Shown one piece after another: positions 34,464 to 46,744 of a stretch of DNA of 64,000 nucleotides (positions are counted from its first letter, which is position 1; every line of letters starts with the position of its first letter). The DNA is from Watersipora subatra (Eukaryota > Bryozoa > Gymnolaemata > Cheilostomatida > Watersiporidae). A program made the position numbers and the translations under genes. The DNA lies in assembly GCF_963576615.1 (NCBI RefSeq), contig NC_088712.1:30905870-30969869 (forward strand), written 5' to 3'. The notes below the pieces were generated by a model. The model was given only the letters and a program-made list of their open reading frames with translations, had not been told where the DNA came from and ran no database searches.

Positions 34464-37325
34464 GTGCAAGATGTCAAAACAAAGGCAAAGAAACAAACCT
34501 ACACTGAGAGTTACTTAGATTATGGGTTTTCGTATCTGATGAAAAACGGTCGTCGGCCTCCGCAATGTGTGATATGCCTGAAAACTTTCTCAAATGACTC
34601 CATGAAACCCTTTCAGTTGAGGCAACACTCGCAAAAAATTTACCCCACACTAGCTGAGAACGACCGGAATTACTTTTAGTCCAAAAAGCTGCAAGTAAAG
34701 AGAAGTCGACTTGATGCAAGTGGAGATCTCTATGCTCATAGTAATGCATTTCTACAGCTTCATACTTTGAAAACTAGCTGGGCAAAAATTTCAAGACATT
34801 CCACCATCCAACAACACTGTGAAGCGATGCATTGATGATTGCAGCAAGTATTGAAGAGAAATTAGTTGCTAAGATTAAAGCAGCCCTATTTTGAGCCAAA
34901 CAACTTGATGAGTCAACTGATGTTGCCAGTCTTTCCCAGCTACTGGTGGATGGTAGATATTTGCATGACACATCCATTGAAGAGGAGTTTCTGTTTTGTC
35001 AGCCCTTGCTTCGAACAACTTCACCAAGAGATGTGTTAAAAATAGTTGAAAATTTCCTTTAAAAGGCCAAGTTAGGTTGGGAGAACTTAATAAGTGTATG
35101 CACTGATGGATCACCTGCTATATTAGGATGTAGATCAGGCTTTGTAAAACAAATCAAGCAGAAGAACCCTGATATAGAAGGAGTGCATTGCTTCATTCAC
35201 CGTGAAGCATTGGCATCAAAAACTCTTCCACAAGCATTGAAATCAAACTTGGATGTGAACATAACAGTTGTGAATTACATCAAAGCATCAGCACTAAATA
35301 CCAGATTGTTCTCAGCACTATGTTCTGAAAGTGATGTCATGTTTACAACTTTGTTATTTCATACTGAAGTGAGGTGGTTGTCCAAGGGAAACATGTTAGG
35401 CAGGCTCTTTGAGCTGCATACGGTATGTCCGAGGTTATGAAATTTCTTGAAAATAAAAGCCAGCATGAACTTTTAGCAGCCATGAAAGCTGATAACTATG
35501 TATTTGAGACTGCATACCTGGTTGATACATTTGCCTAGCTAAACAAGTTGAACTTGAAGTTACAAGGGAGCAATCATCATTTCTTTGCCTTTCATGACAG
35601 CATTGATGCTTTCAAAGCAAAGCTGGTACTGTGGCATAAACGAACCTGCACTGGGAACACGGTATCCTATCCCACACTCACTGAACTATTGGAACACAAA
35701 ACCTGCTCCGGGTAGTCTAGTGGCAACCATTACTAGAGGTGGAACGAGACACGAGACGTCTCGAGTATCGACCTGTCTCGTATCGATCTCGACTTAACTA
35801 TTGCCAAACTCGAGACAGGAAATAGAACTAAAGCGCCTGCGCACGGTTGTTAAAACATGGCTTCTCGCGGTAGCAACAACTCTATATATTGTAATAGATT
35901 GCGGACAACTGCCTTATACCCGGTCCGTTACTATTTGTTGCTATTGATTATGTTGGCCACCGGGTCTAATCATGTAGTCCGGACAACGGCCCTGTTAATA
36001 TATTGTAGTTCGGTTCTGTGTCCTTAAAACAGATATCGGGTCGTATCTAATCACCCTTCGGATAATCCAATTTAATAAATAAGACTTGCGGGTAAAATGT
36101 CTGTATTTTATCATATCGTGTCTAAACACTAATCTGTGTATCGTGTCTAAACAACTGCCCTTGATAAAATTCGGGCCTTTTTTATATACTAGCAATCGCG
36201 GGTAAAAGTTGCCCGGACACTGAGAAACGAACGAAAGGCCGTGTCGACCATAGTCCGTGTTCGGCTAACAATGACGTTTTGTTAGTTCAATATAAGAATA
36301 TACGTGTACATGTATACAATAATTAATATAATTTCCTGAGTACAATTTAAATAAAATTCACACACTACAGTTAATACACAAACAAAACTTAACATTAATG
36401 AAACGATAAGAATGAAAGTGTTATCGTGTGTTCTTTTAGTTGCGGTATTTCTTTGTAGAGCGACGGCTATCGGTTTCATTACACATTACATTAAAAAGTA
36501 AGACCTATTCAATAGATGGTAAAAATATACATGTACAAAGCAATATGTTTATAATAATTATTATTAATCAAGCTCAAAATTCTTAGAAATATATAACTTC
36601 GGTATTTTAGAGCTGTTTGTGTCACTTTTGTTTACAAAAACTACATGCATATCACTATTAAAATGTTGTATTTAAATCGTTTACACCAGGTGAAAATTCA
36701 ATTTAAAAAGAAGTTGTCAATTTTATATATACCAAGTAGCTAGCACTTGTGTAGTGAAATCACCACCAAATGCTCATTATTTTACTGTCTCGTGTCCCGA
36801 GTCTCGAATTTTTACAAGACAGTGTCTCGAGTCTCGTCTCGAACTTAAAAAACCTGTCTCGTTCCACCTCTAACCATTACTGAACATCTGTTCGATCTCA
36901 TAACAGAATTTAGATGCTACTTCCCTGAGCTACCTTCGGAAAAAAAGAAGATGCTCAACATCACACGAAATCCATTTCAACGCACTGTTGAAGAAATTCT
37001 AGTGGAGCTACAATAGGAGTTTGTTGAGTTGGTTAACATTTCTGCACTGAAAGATGATCTCAGATCAATGTCTATTGACCAGTTTTGGCTCTCAGCGAGA
37101 AAAAATTCTCTACTCATTGCTAAAAAGGCAATAATGATTCTGATGCCATTTAGCTGCACGTAAAAATCCTTCAGCATTGATGAAAATCCTACACGTAGTA
37201 GGATTTTCATCAATGCTGCACCTTAAAAATGAGAAAAGAAATCGACTTGACCTTGAGAGCGACTTGAGATGTGCATTATAAAAACAAAGCCTGATTTGTG
37301 AAAACTTGCACAGAGGCATCAGCAG
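34464..37325 (+). pseudogene. Broken hAT transposase (BED zinc finger, ZBED5-like)
   Basis: 34464-34679 starts with Met and contains a BED-type zinc finger: ESYLDYGFSYLMKNG, CVICLKTFSNDSMKP, then LRQHSQKIYP (Cys-x2-Cys ... His-x5-Tyr-Pro, where the family has His). It stops early. Later pieces in other frames still fit the family: 35183-35440 (IKASALNTRLFSALCSE, LLFHTEVRWLSKGNMLGRLF), and after the nested element 36873-37320 (LFDLITEFRCYFPELP, ITRNPF, LVNISALKDDL). Several stops and frameshifts make it non-functional. Confidence 0.88.
35734..36872. mobile_element. Non-autonomous hAT element nested in the hAT transposon
   Basis: Ends TAGAGGTGGAACGAGACA (left) and its exact complement at the right. 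A perfect 8-bp target duplication ACCATTAC lies at 35726-35733 and 36873-36880. Subterminal GTCTCGAGTATCG and CTCGAGTCTCG motifs repeat near both ends. No transposase. It must be younger than the host hAT copy. Confidence 0.96.
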
Positions 37326-37616
37326 GAGCGGTCTTGTTAAAACTCATAATCTCACCCCAAACCCGTTGAGTGTACCGGAATAACAATAATGTTGACGTGA
37401 TTTATTACTATATGTGCTACTCTCAGTTATTTAACAAATAAATATATGTATATATGCTGCTGACCTACATATATGTACCTGTGTAGCCCTTTCAGTGAAT
37501 ACAATATATAGTAGGCCTATAAGTTCACACTTCACTTTTTCCAGGGGGGAATTTGTATTTGAAAATTTTGCAAAGGGGTAAAAGCAAAAAAAAGGTTGGG
37601 AACCACTGCCTTAAAG

Positions 37617-38117
37617 GAACCTGGCAAATGCGGCCTGTGATGTGTGGCTACCAGTGTTCGTAGGAACCAGCAGCCTGTGTTGCAGCATTTTGCTATTTAT
37701 GTCTGCCTCTGCAGGTACTAGCACAGCTTGCGGGGCTAGCTTATGGCACATAGGAAGACATGCCGAGACGCCGATGTGGCGATGTAGTGTACTTGATCAA
37801 CAGGGCCCGCTGAAAGTACCTCTTGTGCGCCAGAGGATAGCCAGCCGACCATGAGGTGCGATCTGACCCTCCAACACTGACTATGGCATACTACTCTAAA
37901 GAGAGCCAGCGGCCTAGCCAGCTGCTGTGAGTAAGACAGTCCAGAAGAAGAAACAACCAGCTAAGAAGGTGCCGGAACATAAGTTGACTCAGAGACCCAA
38001 GCTGCTGTGACACAACTGAGACTGTCTGGACCTCCCGAGCCTAAAGCCACCAGCCCGCCACCCAAGGAGAGGCCTGCTCCTGCTCATCAAAGGTCACCCT
38101 CACCGCAGCCGAGGATG
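37617..38117 (+). pseudogene. Retroelement remnant, possible integrase C-terminus
   Basis: Continues the GC-richer sequence broken by the hAT insertion. DVVYLINRAR then KYLLCARG (37784-37840, one stop) recalls the DV.Y.I...R...VVH..RL segment that ends Ty3-type pol. A Pro-rich stretch follows (KATSPPPKERPAPAHQRSP-like, 38040-38105). No intact frame. Confidence 0.4.
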
Positions 38118-38120
38118 AAC

Positions 38121-40235
38121 CATAAAAATGGTACATCTCGTTCAGCATTGCAAGTGTCAATATTATTAGAGCAGCTCTAAATTATTGCTTGCTGGTAGAA
38201 CCTCAACATGGTTGTTTTAGAAACAAAGCTTCAGTGAAGAAGTGAGAGAGAGAAATATTGTCTACCCTAGGACACTTATTTCGCTAGTATTTAGTTTCGT
38301 GAGTAGCACACAGAGTAAAATTTCGCTGCAACTTAATTTAGCGGCTTTGATGAGTGCGAAAATATAGTGATGTGAAAATAAATGCAATGGAACAAACAGA
38401 TTAGATTCCTCGGGTCCAGTTTGCTAGTAAGAAAATTTTTGTAATTTGCGACTAGTTTGTATTTGTAAACCGCAGGTAGAAATGTGTGTGAGAGATCAAT
38501 AATTCAATTTGATCGCTTGATGCCATTTGTTTCTTGGACTATCAATGACTTCTAAATCCCTCTATATGACGATTTTATTGTGGATATCAATGAACAAAGC
38601 TATTTAATTTCATGTTTTCGCTCATTTGTTATGATAGTTTAGTTTCGCTCATGAAATTTTCGCGAGAGGATGACTCCGCGAAAACGCGAAAGTTAGATGA
38701 CGCAAATGCATAAGTGTCCTTGGGTAGTTAGAGCATTTCATACTTATGTTTAACAACAATCTGTGCAGGCATCTTTCACTTAGCGAAGGCTGATCATAGC
38801 ACATCTATAGTAGAGTTTATAACACAGATCTCTGATCATGTTTGATCACAAAATCAGAATGATAAACATAAATGCTCCTCTCCAACTGGATCACTATAAG
38901 TACCGATATGGCTGCCATATTGGTAGTATTGGTAATATAACGACTCTTAGCTGATTTGCATATTTGTCAGGTAGTGATTTAGTGGCGCTAGAAAATCTAC
39001 AACAGCTTGTGCAAATAATGACTAATGACCCCTTGGCTTTAGAAAATTCTAGTTTATCTGAATCCCTGCTGTCTAAATTACTCTAATAGACTATCCTATA
39101 TGTCCCACCAACCGTCTCATAGCTACATTCAACGAATATAAACCTCAGAACTCGCCACATTCACACATCTTGCCTGAATATATACATGTATCTAGAACAT
39201 CTTTATATCACCGTAATGTCTATTTTAAATGCTATCCATTTTCAGCGTTATTATTTTTTCACTGCATTATTGGGATTAATAAAACTACAATCAAATCTGA
39301 CTCAAATGTTGATTAGTGCCTAGTCTCTGATATCAAATAAAGGACAGAATAAGCTGACATTTCTGCTAATCCACCAGATGTAAACCGTATGTTTTACGGA
39401 GTAAGCTACCTTTTGAAGAGTAAGGCGTAACAGGCCAGCTGACCTTGACATAACTGAACTATAACTAAATAGTATCACTAGCCTAGACATAAAGAATTGT
39501 GTATGACAGATAGATAACTAATAATCAATCACTCAGTAGACTGGTCAATTAGTGCAACAGATAAACAAAAAGGGGTAACTAGTCCCCTCCCACAAGGAAC
39601 AGAACCTTGAACTAGGAAACATGTTATAGAAAAAAACAAGGCTATGGCATAATCCGAACACAGGTGCCAGCAGATAGGGCCGTTATTGCTGCCCTCTCAC
39701 AGATGCTGTAACTGTTTTTAAAGTTCCCAGTCTATGATTTAGTTTGACCTAGAATCATCATAGATATGATTTGTTTGCACACGGATTGTTTGAGTAGCTA
39801 ATAGACTCACAGGCTAATGCGACTGTTCACAAACTGGTTCTACCATAATGAAATGAACAGGAGGTTACGCTTGACTGCGTCACTTTGCATGGCTCATCTG
39901 CGTAAATCCAAAATGATATATGCAAACAATAGAGACTGTACTAGCAAAGCAGCTGTAAGGCGGCAGTCTCTGCTTGCATAAAACAGTAATTTTACTATAG
40001 ATTCTGGACTGTAAGTCTTGTATAAAGTTACGCAGACTGTTCACTCTGGTTATAGCAGGTGAAAGAATCTCTCTGGAATCTCAGGGTGACAAGTAGTAGC
40101 AGGTAGTTGTTTGAAGTTTCGATGTGGTTATGCGACTTAGTTTGTAATAGCAGGTGAGTGAATCCCTTCGGTTAGTCAGGGTGACAAGTAGTAGCAGGTA
40201 ATTGTTTGAAGTGTCATGTAATTATTTGATTTAGT
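38121..40235 (-). repeat. Right arm of the long inverted repeat
   Basis: Reverse complement of the left arm 30125-31902, from ATAAAAATGGTACATCTCG at the inner end to the TTGTCACCCTGAC repeats at the outer end. It is interrupted by the MITE at 38265-38724, which the left arm lacks. Confidence 0.88.
38265..38724. mobile_element. TA-target MITE inside the right arm
   Basis: Inverted ends CCCTAGGACACTTAT and, at the right in complement, CCCAAGGACACTTAT. Flanked by TA on both sides. The other arm preserves the empty site (CTAACTAGACAATATT at 31753-31768), which has one TA at the insertion point. This proves a mobile insertion with TA duplication, as for Tc1/mariner elements. Confidence 0.9.
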
Positions 40236-40589
40236 TTGTAATAGATTGATAAATTCTGGAATGCTACCTGATTTGTAGGCAATTTAGAAACTGCACATAA
40301 TTAAAGATTTGTGGCCTCTACACTGGAAGCTCAATCTTATAAAACATGGCAGGTATGTTTGTTTCTGTTACTACTGGTATCTAAGCATATAAATTCAACT
40401 CTCTAGAACTTTCTTCAATACTGTATTTTGTACGGAAGAGATAATTCTCTTGACCAAGAGTAAATGCCTTTCAGATGAGTTAGTAAAAATCTACTGAAGA
40501 AAAACTATTAACTTGTTTAGAATTCTTTTTCAAGCTCATATATGTTGTTATCATCAACCATTTGTTATTTAAGATTTATAGCGATTGCT
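40236..40589. other. Intergenic, nothing recognised
   Basis: No feature supported. Confidence 0.35.
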
Positions 40590-43500
40590 GCTGAACCAAA
40601 TCAAAATGCATATTTTGCCCTAATTTGGCAAAACCTATTATCAGATCAATTTTTCTCTGTTTTTACAGCCTATTAACATTAATTATAATTTTGTCGCCTA
40701 TTGATAAAGATTCTAGCTTGCTGACAATTACCCGGACAAAGTTTGACTGGCTTAATCTCATTGTCCTGCCTGCAAATCCATTGTGAGTTGTTATGCCTGC
40801 TAATATTTCCACACCATTGTTAGATAATACTCTGGCAAAAGGCATTATCAGCTAGTAATATGTTTTACCTGCACATTTTGAAGACAATTAGCAGTGCTTT
40901 GTACAAGGTAATGTAGCGGAAGCTACTGCGATTTGTCTGGCTAATAACAGAGTAAGACATGGTGAATCTTTTCATATCAAATAGCGGTAATGTGAATTTT
41001 GTAGCAAGTCAACCTTTAAACTTCGCTGTTTATCAATGATAGATGATATGAAATTTCTGTTTCTGGAAAGAGAGAGATATATATTTAATTTTAACAAGTT
41101 TTAATATCCTTCCACCGATTAAGATTAGAATAAAAGAAGAAAAATAGAGTAATTTTGACACAAGGACATCATATAAAAGAATACTACAGTTCTACATCAT
41201 GCTCAGGCAAAATTAATCAATTAAATCCGAGGCATTGCTCGTGGGGATGGTCTTCCAGAAAGTTTGGCGAGAACTTGGCATATATTTACAGAGATTAGTT
41301 ACGATGTCATTCTTTTTAGAGTGAGATATCTCTAGGAATCAGGTTGCTATCCACGGTGGCTGATATATTGTACTTTGACTTCAGGTAGTCAAATTTAGAC
41401 CATTCGTTGTCTGTATGCAGCTTCTTGTAGTACAAAATTTTGCTACCCCGGCGAATCTGTAGTTGTCGAATCTCAGCTACCATGGGGCGGTTTTGCTGCC
41501 GGAGTTCGACGATGCTTTGATGTCCCTGGTGCTTTTTGAAATCAGTAGCTGCCATTCCAATTACTTTGCACCCAGCGGCTTCCACGCATTTCACAAAAGC
41601 ATCCATATAGCAAAGATTAACCATTTTTTTCATTTAGCGTTCTACTCGAGCGTGGCAACTGTCAGCAGAGATAAATGTATGGCCAGCTCCTAGATATTTT
41701 AGAGTTATTGTCTGTGCAGAAACATCCTGACTGTTCACCAGCTTGATCAATGACGTGAACAGCGTGTAGTTTTTATTTTGGACGCAGCAATTGTCCATAA
41801 AGTAGATCAATTCTTGCTGATCACGGTTTTGGTGCACAGTAGATATTACAGCGAATGCGATATCCTCGCACTTCCGTCCGGATATAGCCTCGTGCCACAG
41901 AGATGCCCCTCGTGCCACAGAGATGGGCTTCATAGTCTTGGTGTATTTGCCCATCGGTGCGAAAGTATGATGGAAGGTGACCAGACGTCTAGTGAGGCAT
42001 ACTGACTTGAATCCCGTCAGCCGAGGAAACATTATAACTGTCTGCAAGTCAATTGATCGAACAACTTTTGTAGATTCTACTGCGCTGCCATCATTTTCGT
42101 ATTCTTGTTTCGCTTCCTGAGCAGGAGCAAGATGATCCTCCTTCTTGCGGCACGTGGTACAAGAGTCAACACAAAGATCATTTTATTTCTCTTGTGGCGT
42201 ATTGTCTAGTTCAGCACACTGCTCGCACTGCTCCTCTCCCAGTTTGCTGAAGCTGATGATAAGAGCTTGCATTTGCCACTAATATGTCGAATAATAAATA
42301 GATGGGCCGGTCTTGGTGCTTTGAGTGATAATCTGAGTGTATATCTCTAATAGAAATTTTGTGTGGAAGATAGAGCTGATGTGGGGCATGTTTCCTCCTG
42401 TAGTGAGATATGCAAGGGTTGTAGCGTTTGATGTGATTGTCGATCACTTGATGTAGTTCTTCGTCAGCTCCATGTCGCTCTCCTCAAGAATCTGGGAGAG
42501 GTGAAACGCTGGATGTTGCTCCGGCTTTAGCATGCAACACTACACTAGAAGTATTGCTGTATCTAGTCGTTGCAAGATAGAACTCTTTACAGTCAATTTG
42601 CTGACATCCCCTTTCATCAGCGAGACGGTAGATGTAATATTCCTGACAACAAAACAAACCGTCAAAAGAAAAACTATCACCAAAAGACAGCATATCATGT
42701 CACAGTTGAACAATCGTTAGTTAAGTAAAACACTAGGATTCACAGCAAGATGTTGAAGACTGTTACATGTTTCCTTTTCACAATTTTTCACTGCTTTCAC
42801 ACTGAACACAAGCCTGTGCAGTTTGCGTTGCATAATATAGAATATTAACACTACTAATACTATCTTTTGAAAAGTGAAAAGTTTCTGAACTCGCCGATCG
42901 GTTCCTTGATGATAATGTCTTAGTATTAGCCTCCAGTCTTTCTACACTATAATGTAGGAAGTTTTTTCTCTCTAAGTAGCCGAGCTTCCAAAAACCTGTA
43001 TAGATTTTCACTTTTGATCTAGAATCTACTCTTTCGATACAGCGTTGAGGGCAACATCATAGAAATCTCATTTTGTGCTTCTCCACTTCATGCTTTAGTT
43101 TGTCCTTTAGAGAGCGCCTACGTTTGGACTTAGGGGGTAGCGCAAGGTGAAGACATGACGCTTCGACCTCAGATCAAGATGTCATGACAAACTGAGTGTA
43201 AATAGCTTAACTTATATCTGCAGCTGGCACAAGCTAAAAAATTCAATCGATAATTTCATTGGAAAGATTGTAACAATTGAAGATATTGTCCGGCACAAAG
43301 AAATGCTCATTGTCTTCAAAATGTGCAGGCAGAACCTATTAGCAGCCGATAATGCCTTTTGCCAGAGTATTATATAACAATGGTGTGGGAATATTAGCAG
43401 GCATAACAACTCACAATGGATCAGAAAACAGGACAATGGGATTAACTCAGTGAAACTTGGTCTGGGTAATTGTCAACAAGGTAGCAACAGATACCTTAGC

Positions 43501-43620
43501 AGTAGGTGGTAAAATTATAATAACTCTCAGTAGGCAATAAAAACAAAGATATTTTAGTGAGATAATAGGTTTTGCCAAAATAGAGTAGTATTGGATTGGG
43601 CATTTTGCCAAAGTTGCAGT
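40590..43620 (-). mobile_element. DNA transposon with about 300-bp inverted ends
   Basis: 40590-40905 and 43305-43620 are inverted copies of each other (shared blocks TAATGCCTTTTGCCAGAGTA, GCAGGCATAACAACTCACAA and TTTGGCAAAACCTATTA, read in complement on the left). Between them lies a broken minus-strand transposase-like gene. The outermost ends and any target duplication could not be fixed. Confidence 0.7.
41316..42460 (-). pseudogene. Broken transposase-like gene (DDE-type features)
   Basis: Read 5' to 3' on the minus strand. 42211-42447 has IKRYNPCISHYRRKHAPHQL and YLPHKISI. 42047-41634 has LVTFHHTFAP, LWHEAISGRKCEDIA, YFMDNCCVQNKNYTLFT and GHTFISADSCHARVE, where spaced acidic and His residues look like a DDE/RNase H-type core. 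41633-41316 begins KKMVNLCYMDAFVKCVEAAG. These motifs are familiar from intronless transposon ORFs widespread in invertebrates. A frame break and stops separate the blocks. Further decayed upstream coding may reach 43100. No formal family name is offered. Confidence 0.65.
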
Positions 43621-43954
43621 AATTTTGGAAATGGCAGATTCACTATGGACATGATTTTCTGTTTGCGATAAATAGGTAGATAGTCATTCAAAGCTTTACA
43701 TGATAAGAAAAATAGAAAAAGGCTTGTTTTGGCACCAATGCTCTTTCTCTATATATATATATACCTTTCAGTATTGTTACAGGCAGCATTTAGGCATTCC
43801 TGTTTGTATCTAGGTTACACATAATACAAATCTGTTTGATGGAACTCACTATAAAAATAGAGAAAAAATATCAATATTTTAATAATTAAAAATGCTGTTT
43901 TTGGCTTATAGTACATAGTACATAGTATGTATGTACTACATACATTAACAAGAG
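43621..43954. other. Intergenic with a TA microsatellite
   Basis: (TA)n at 43752-43763 and a GTACATAGTACATAGTATG run at 43911-43935. Nothing else. Confidence 0.5.
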
Positions 43955-44108
43955 ATTATCTCAAAGCTATTTGACAGACCCTGAACCAGAGAGTATCTCA
44001 AGGCTTGTTGACAGACCCTGAACCAGAGAATATCTCAAGGCTTGTTGACAGACTATGAAATAGAAAATATCTCAAGGCTTATTGACAGACTATGAAATAT
44101 AGAATATC
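43955..44108. repeat. Degenerate tandem repeat, about 37-46 bp, 4 copies
   Basis: Repeated ATCTCAAGGCTTGTTGACAG blocks followed by ACCCTGAACCAGAGA or ACTATGAAATAGA. Confidence 0.8.
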
Positions 44109-44480
44109 ATTTTATATTGTAACAAAACACTTATATAATCTAAGAACTTTGTAGATCTCAAGAGTATCTCTCTGGCAAAGCTGCACTAGATAGTGAACTC
44201 AGTTTTTATATGAAAAAGTACAGTGCGGCAAGTTGACAGAAAAATAGATAAATAGAGAAGACAAAATCACAATAAGAACAACTATAGAAGATCAGCTCTG
44301 TCACCTATGGCGGAAACACTCCGTGAGAGAAACAAAAAAGAATACATAAGCTCATAAAATTTTTAAGGACAATTTTTTTAAACTTTTATTCCAGTTTTTG
44401 AAGAATTGGATCTCTCAAGCTTCGGTTATAAATGCACTAGAGAAAACATAAGCAGCAAAGCATCAGACCAGAAACTTGGC
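44109..44480. other. Intergenic, nothing firm
   Basis: A short frame at 44307 (MAETLRERNKKEYISS) starts with a reasonable context but stops at once and has no donor. Confidence 0.3.
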
Positions 44481-45458
44481 AAACAGTAGCTCCGAGTTAC
44501 AAACAGTAGCTTCGAGTTACAAACAGTAGCTTCGAGTTACAAACAGTAGCTCCGAGTTACAAACAGTAGCTCCGAGTTACAAACAGTAGCTCCGAGTTAC
44601 AAACAGTGACTCCGAGTTACAAACAGTGACTCCGAGTTACAAACAGTAGCTCCGAGTTACAAACAGTAGCTCCGAGTTACAAACAGCGGCTCCGAGTTAC
44701 AAACAGCGGCTCCGAGTTACAAGCAGTAGCTCCGAGTTACAAACAGTGACTCCGAGTTACAAACAGTAGCTCCGAGTTACAAACAGTAGCTCCGAGTTAC
44801 AAACAGTAGCTCCGAGTTACAAACAGTAGCTCCGAGTTACAAACAGTAGCTCCGAGTTACAAACAGTAGCTCCGAGTTACAAACAGTAGCTCCGAGTTAC
44901 AAACAGTGACTCCGAGTTACAAACAGTAGCTCCGAGTTACAAACAGTAGCTCCGAGTTACAAACAGTAGCTCCGAGTTACAAACAGTAGCTCCGAGTTAC
45001 AAATAGTAGCTCCGAGTTACAAACAGTGACTCCGAGTTACAAACAGTAGCTCCGAGTTACAAACAGTAGCTCCGAGTTACAAACAGTAGCTCCGAGTTAC
45101 AAACAGTAGCTCCGAGTTACAAACAGTGACTCCGAGTTACAAACAGTAGCTCCGAGTTATAAACTGTGGCTCCGAGTTACAAACAGTAGCTCCGAGTTAC
45201 AAACAGTGACTCCGAGTTACAAACAGTAGCTCCGAGTTACAAACAGTAGCTCCGAGTTACAAACAGTAGCTCCGAGTTACAAACAGTAGCTCCGAGTTAC
45301 AAACAGTAGCTCCGAGTTACAAACAGTAGCTCCGAGTTACAAACAGTAGCTCCGAGTTACAAACAGTAGCTCCGAGTTACAAACAGTAGCTCCGAGTTAC
45401 AAACAGTAGCTCCGAGTTACAAACAGTAGCTCCGAATTACAAATAGTGGCTCCGGAGT
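44481..45458. repeat. 20-bp minisatellite, about 49 copies
   Basis: Unit AAACAGTAGCTCCGAGTTAC, highly uniform, with variants AGTGAC, AGCGGC and TTCGAG interspersed. About 1 kb in all. Confidence 0.97.
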
Positions 45459-45719
45459 TAGCAAGTCTGGAGAGCTTAGTTCTGAAGACCATGATCCAAT
45501 GGAACTGTCTTCACCAACCCAATGAACTGCATATGATGATGATATTAATTATTGTAACATTCTTTCATGCGCAACATGAGTATAAAATGCCTTTTAAAGG
45601 TTTCAGCTGCTGTGAGCAAGATCTTGTGCGTATTTGAGATAGCTTGTTGCAATTTCCCCTTCGCCCATTCATATAAATTTCCTAAAACATTATATTATAC
45701 TATAGCATTTACAATCTTC
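45459..45719. other. Intergenic, nothing recognised
   Basis: Short frames only, no family. Confidence 0.35.
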
Positions 45720-45875
45720 AATTCAGCAAGGTGGTCAAATGACTGGCTGCAAAATGCAATATGTAAGTTCGATTCCCATTCAAAGCAATCGCTTTGCCTA
45801 AATCTTTTAACGTGGCTACGCACAGACAGACAAACGAACACAAATCTTACTATAGCAAAGATTTTTATCTTCAAA
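45720..45875 (+). mobile_element. tRNA-derived SINE-like fragment
   Basis: A-box-like CAAGGTGGTCAAATGACTGG, B-box AAGTTCGATTCCC (45767-45779), then a CACAGACAGACAAACGAACAC run like the tails of the composite elements. Confidence 0.55.
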
Positions 45876-46744
45876 CTCTTTTCTAATTAGGTCACCGCAC
45901 GGATAGAAAAATTGACAAAGAGTGTTTTTTATACTATGATTATATACTATGGTATCGCTATGATCTAGAGCTGACGTTTGTTGTTCATCTCTATTAAACC
46001 AAAAGCTTTTTAGAAAACGCGATAGAATGCTAAAGCATTTTCACACTTTACTGTAATATCTTATACTTTAATACTTTAATATCATATAATACTTTGTTAT
46101 AATGCAATGTACTATGTTTATATACATTTATTAGATTATGATCTTCCCTTCCGCAGTCGGTTATTTCGACAATGAGTGTCTTTTGGTTTAGGCTCTATCA
46201 GTGACTTCCATGCAGCTCTGCTTTCCACCTTCTCTTGTCATCTGTTTGTTTTATAATACCATATAATGCATTAATTATAATAGATAATAACATATTCTGT
46301 TATATCATACTATGTCATGTTATTATATTGTAATGTGCTATATAACAATTTATAATATGCCATGTTATATTGCATTATATTTATATATTATGTTTCTTAT
46401 ATCATATTATTTATATGTCATCAGAGTAAACAAAATAAACTAAAGCAATGTTAGTTCAGCATGTTAAGGAAGCGTTGGGCTTTGGGAGAGTATGTCAGAA
46501 ATGTGAAAACACTAGCGCCTAGACTGGAAGGCAAAGGGTCTACTTTATGGTCCCAGTTTGTGGACTGTAGGAAAAAATAAAGAGTCATGCGATCATGCGG
46601 CAGGTCTGATTAGACAATTTTAATGCTCCTGGGTGGAATAAGACCTTTAAAAAAATAAAAGGTAGAACATTGGTGAGGAGAGCTCTCCCTTTTAACACAA
46701 TGTCTTAGAGATTATGGCCATTATAAGCTACCCGCAATACCAGA
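45876..46744. other. Intergenic, AT-rich
   Basis: 46250-46430 is a degenerate TTATATCATA/TAATAT low-complexity stretch. No gene. Confidence 0.45.

Larger units (their letters stand above)
33806..37608 (+). mobile_element. hAT transposon, 3.8 kb including a nested hAT element
   Basis: Perfect 16-bp terminal inverted repeats CAGTGGTTCCCAACCT, flanked by a perfect 8-bp target duplication CCTTAAAG (33798-33805 and 37609-37616). The ends are of the Charlie/ZBED type. Runs of G next to the left end mirror C/G-rich DNA at the right. It carries a broken transposase gene and is itself interrupted at 35734-36872. Confidence 0.96.

Noticed and set aside
44307-44360. Possible first exon (MAETLRERNKKEYISS) for the second caspase-like gene
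   Set aside because: It stops after 16 codons and has no GT donor before the stop, so there is no evidence linking it to the exon at 48247.
44481-45458. CRISPR-like array
   Set aside because: Units are contiguous 20-bp tandem copies without unique spacers, and the sequence is eukaryotic. The same holds for the other arrays.
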